This document shows, piece by piece, positions 20,370-20,497 of a DNA stretch of 20,497 nt. A program made the translations under genes and the position numbers. Source of the stretch: a virus. The stretch's first letter is position 1; every line of letters starts with the position of its first letter. The notes under the pieces were generated by a model. The model was not told the DNA's origin. It was given only the letters and a program-made list of their open reading frames with translations, and made no database searches. The stretch spans positions 1 to 20,497 of the IMG/VR virus record IMGVR_UViG_3300037178_000042; one strand, written 5' to 3'.

Positions 20370-20497
20370 GTGACCATCGAATCGCCACACACTTTGAAAA
20401 CCCTATGCGTCGCCGCGTTTTTAGCCATTTTTACCCTCCCTTCCGCCCGATATAGCGTCATTCCCTCAGCCGAAGCCCAAAGCCCCGCACAGGTCAA
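20370..20497 (+). CDS. Secreted protein, 3' truncated by window end
   Basis: From GTG 20370 (or TTG 20394) a frame stays open to the window edge. It encodes a signal-peptide-like sequence: LKTLCVAAFLAIFTLPSARYSVIPSAEAQSPAQV, with basic start, hydrophobic core and an AEA|Q cleavage site. The TTG start would give the more standard signal peptide (MKTLC...), the GTG start a nine-codon longer N-terminus; neither has a clear ribosome site. Only the export signal is visible, so the function is unknown. It may be a host-type secreted protein and could mark the edge of the phage region. Confidence 0.5.
   Translation, partial: MTIESPHTLKTLCVAAFLAIFTLPSARYSVIPSAEAQSPAQV

Noticed and set aside
1-20497. 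Genome-wide recoding of TAG to an amino acid
   Set aside because: Six late genes (ending at 5384, 7241, 10396, 11127, 16466 and 17678) use TAG as a sensible stop, and only one gene is interrupted by it.
1-20497. tRNA genes, rRNA, CRISPR arrays, diversity-generating retroelement
   Set aside because: I searched by eye for cloverleaf and T-loop signatures, rRNA landmarks, regularly spaced direct repeats and a reverse transcriptase, and found none that held up.

Overview
The window reads as the late (head, tail, lysis) module of a tailed dsDNA phage or prophage with a long-tail, siphovirus-like layout, followed by a short stretch of early or accessory genes. The host is probably a Patescibacteria/CPR bacterium of the Parcubacteria type. 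The main evidence is the style of the secreted Ser/Thr-rich proteins at the left end, with strings such as AVGTTTTSTATLNV and ATSSLATTTISSS, which I know mainly from Parcubacteria. That host call is inference from protein style; no host marker gene is present.

Layout, left to right. Positions 1-2184 hold three tandem secreted or fibre-like Ser/Thr-rich proteins, the first cut by the window edge. Positions 2181-3566 hold small genes, including a BppU-like beta domain, a Cys-rich peptide and a membrane-anchored Ser/Thr-rich protein. The head module follows: prohead protease fused to a scaffold-like tail (3585-5384), HK97-fold major capsid protein (5407-6642), a decoration-like protein (6786-7241), head-tail connector, HK97 gp10-like protein and tail terminator (7324-9129). 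The tail module follows: tail tube (9392-10396), tail assembly chaperone with a -1 frameshift (10425-10909), tape measure (11131-12939), a hub-type protein interrupted by one amber codon (12943-14454), and two further tail or receptor-binding proteins (14478-16171). The lysis cassette is a coiled-coil/TM protein, a papain-like cysteine peptidase and a small holin-like protein (16176-17678).

After lysis comes a 300-base interval packed with RNA-like inverted repeats, then an HNH endonuclease whose start codon and stop codon both lie in long perfect hairpins (17689-18378). Then come a DUF932 protein, a Fis-type HTH regulator, a minimal HNH-like protein, a 21-residue membrane peptide and a small Cys protein, ending at a strong intrinsic terminator (20006-20035). 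A convergent small coiled-coil gene and the start of a rightward secreted protein close the window. Portal, terminase, integrase and replication genes are not here; portal and terminase are presumably to the left.

Two global patterns stand out. Late genes almost all lack a Shine-Dalgarno site and instead have A/C-rich leaders, whereas most genes after 18400 carry AAGGAG-type sites. TAG ends six late genes and also interrupts the hub gene in frame, but ends none of the early-side genes. The best candidate for an undescribed element is the structured-RNA/HNH cassette at 17689-18378.
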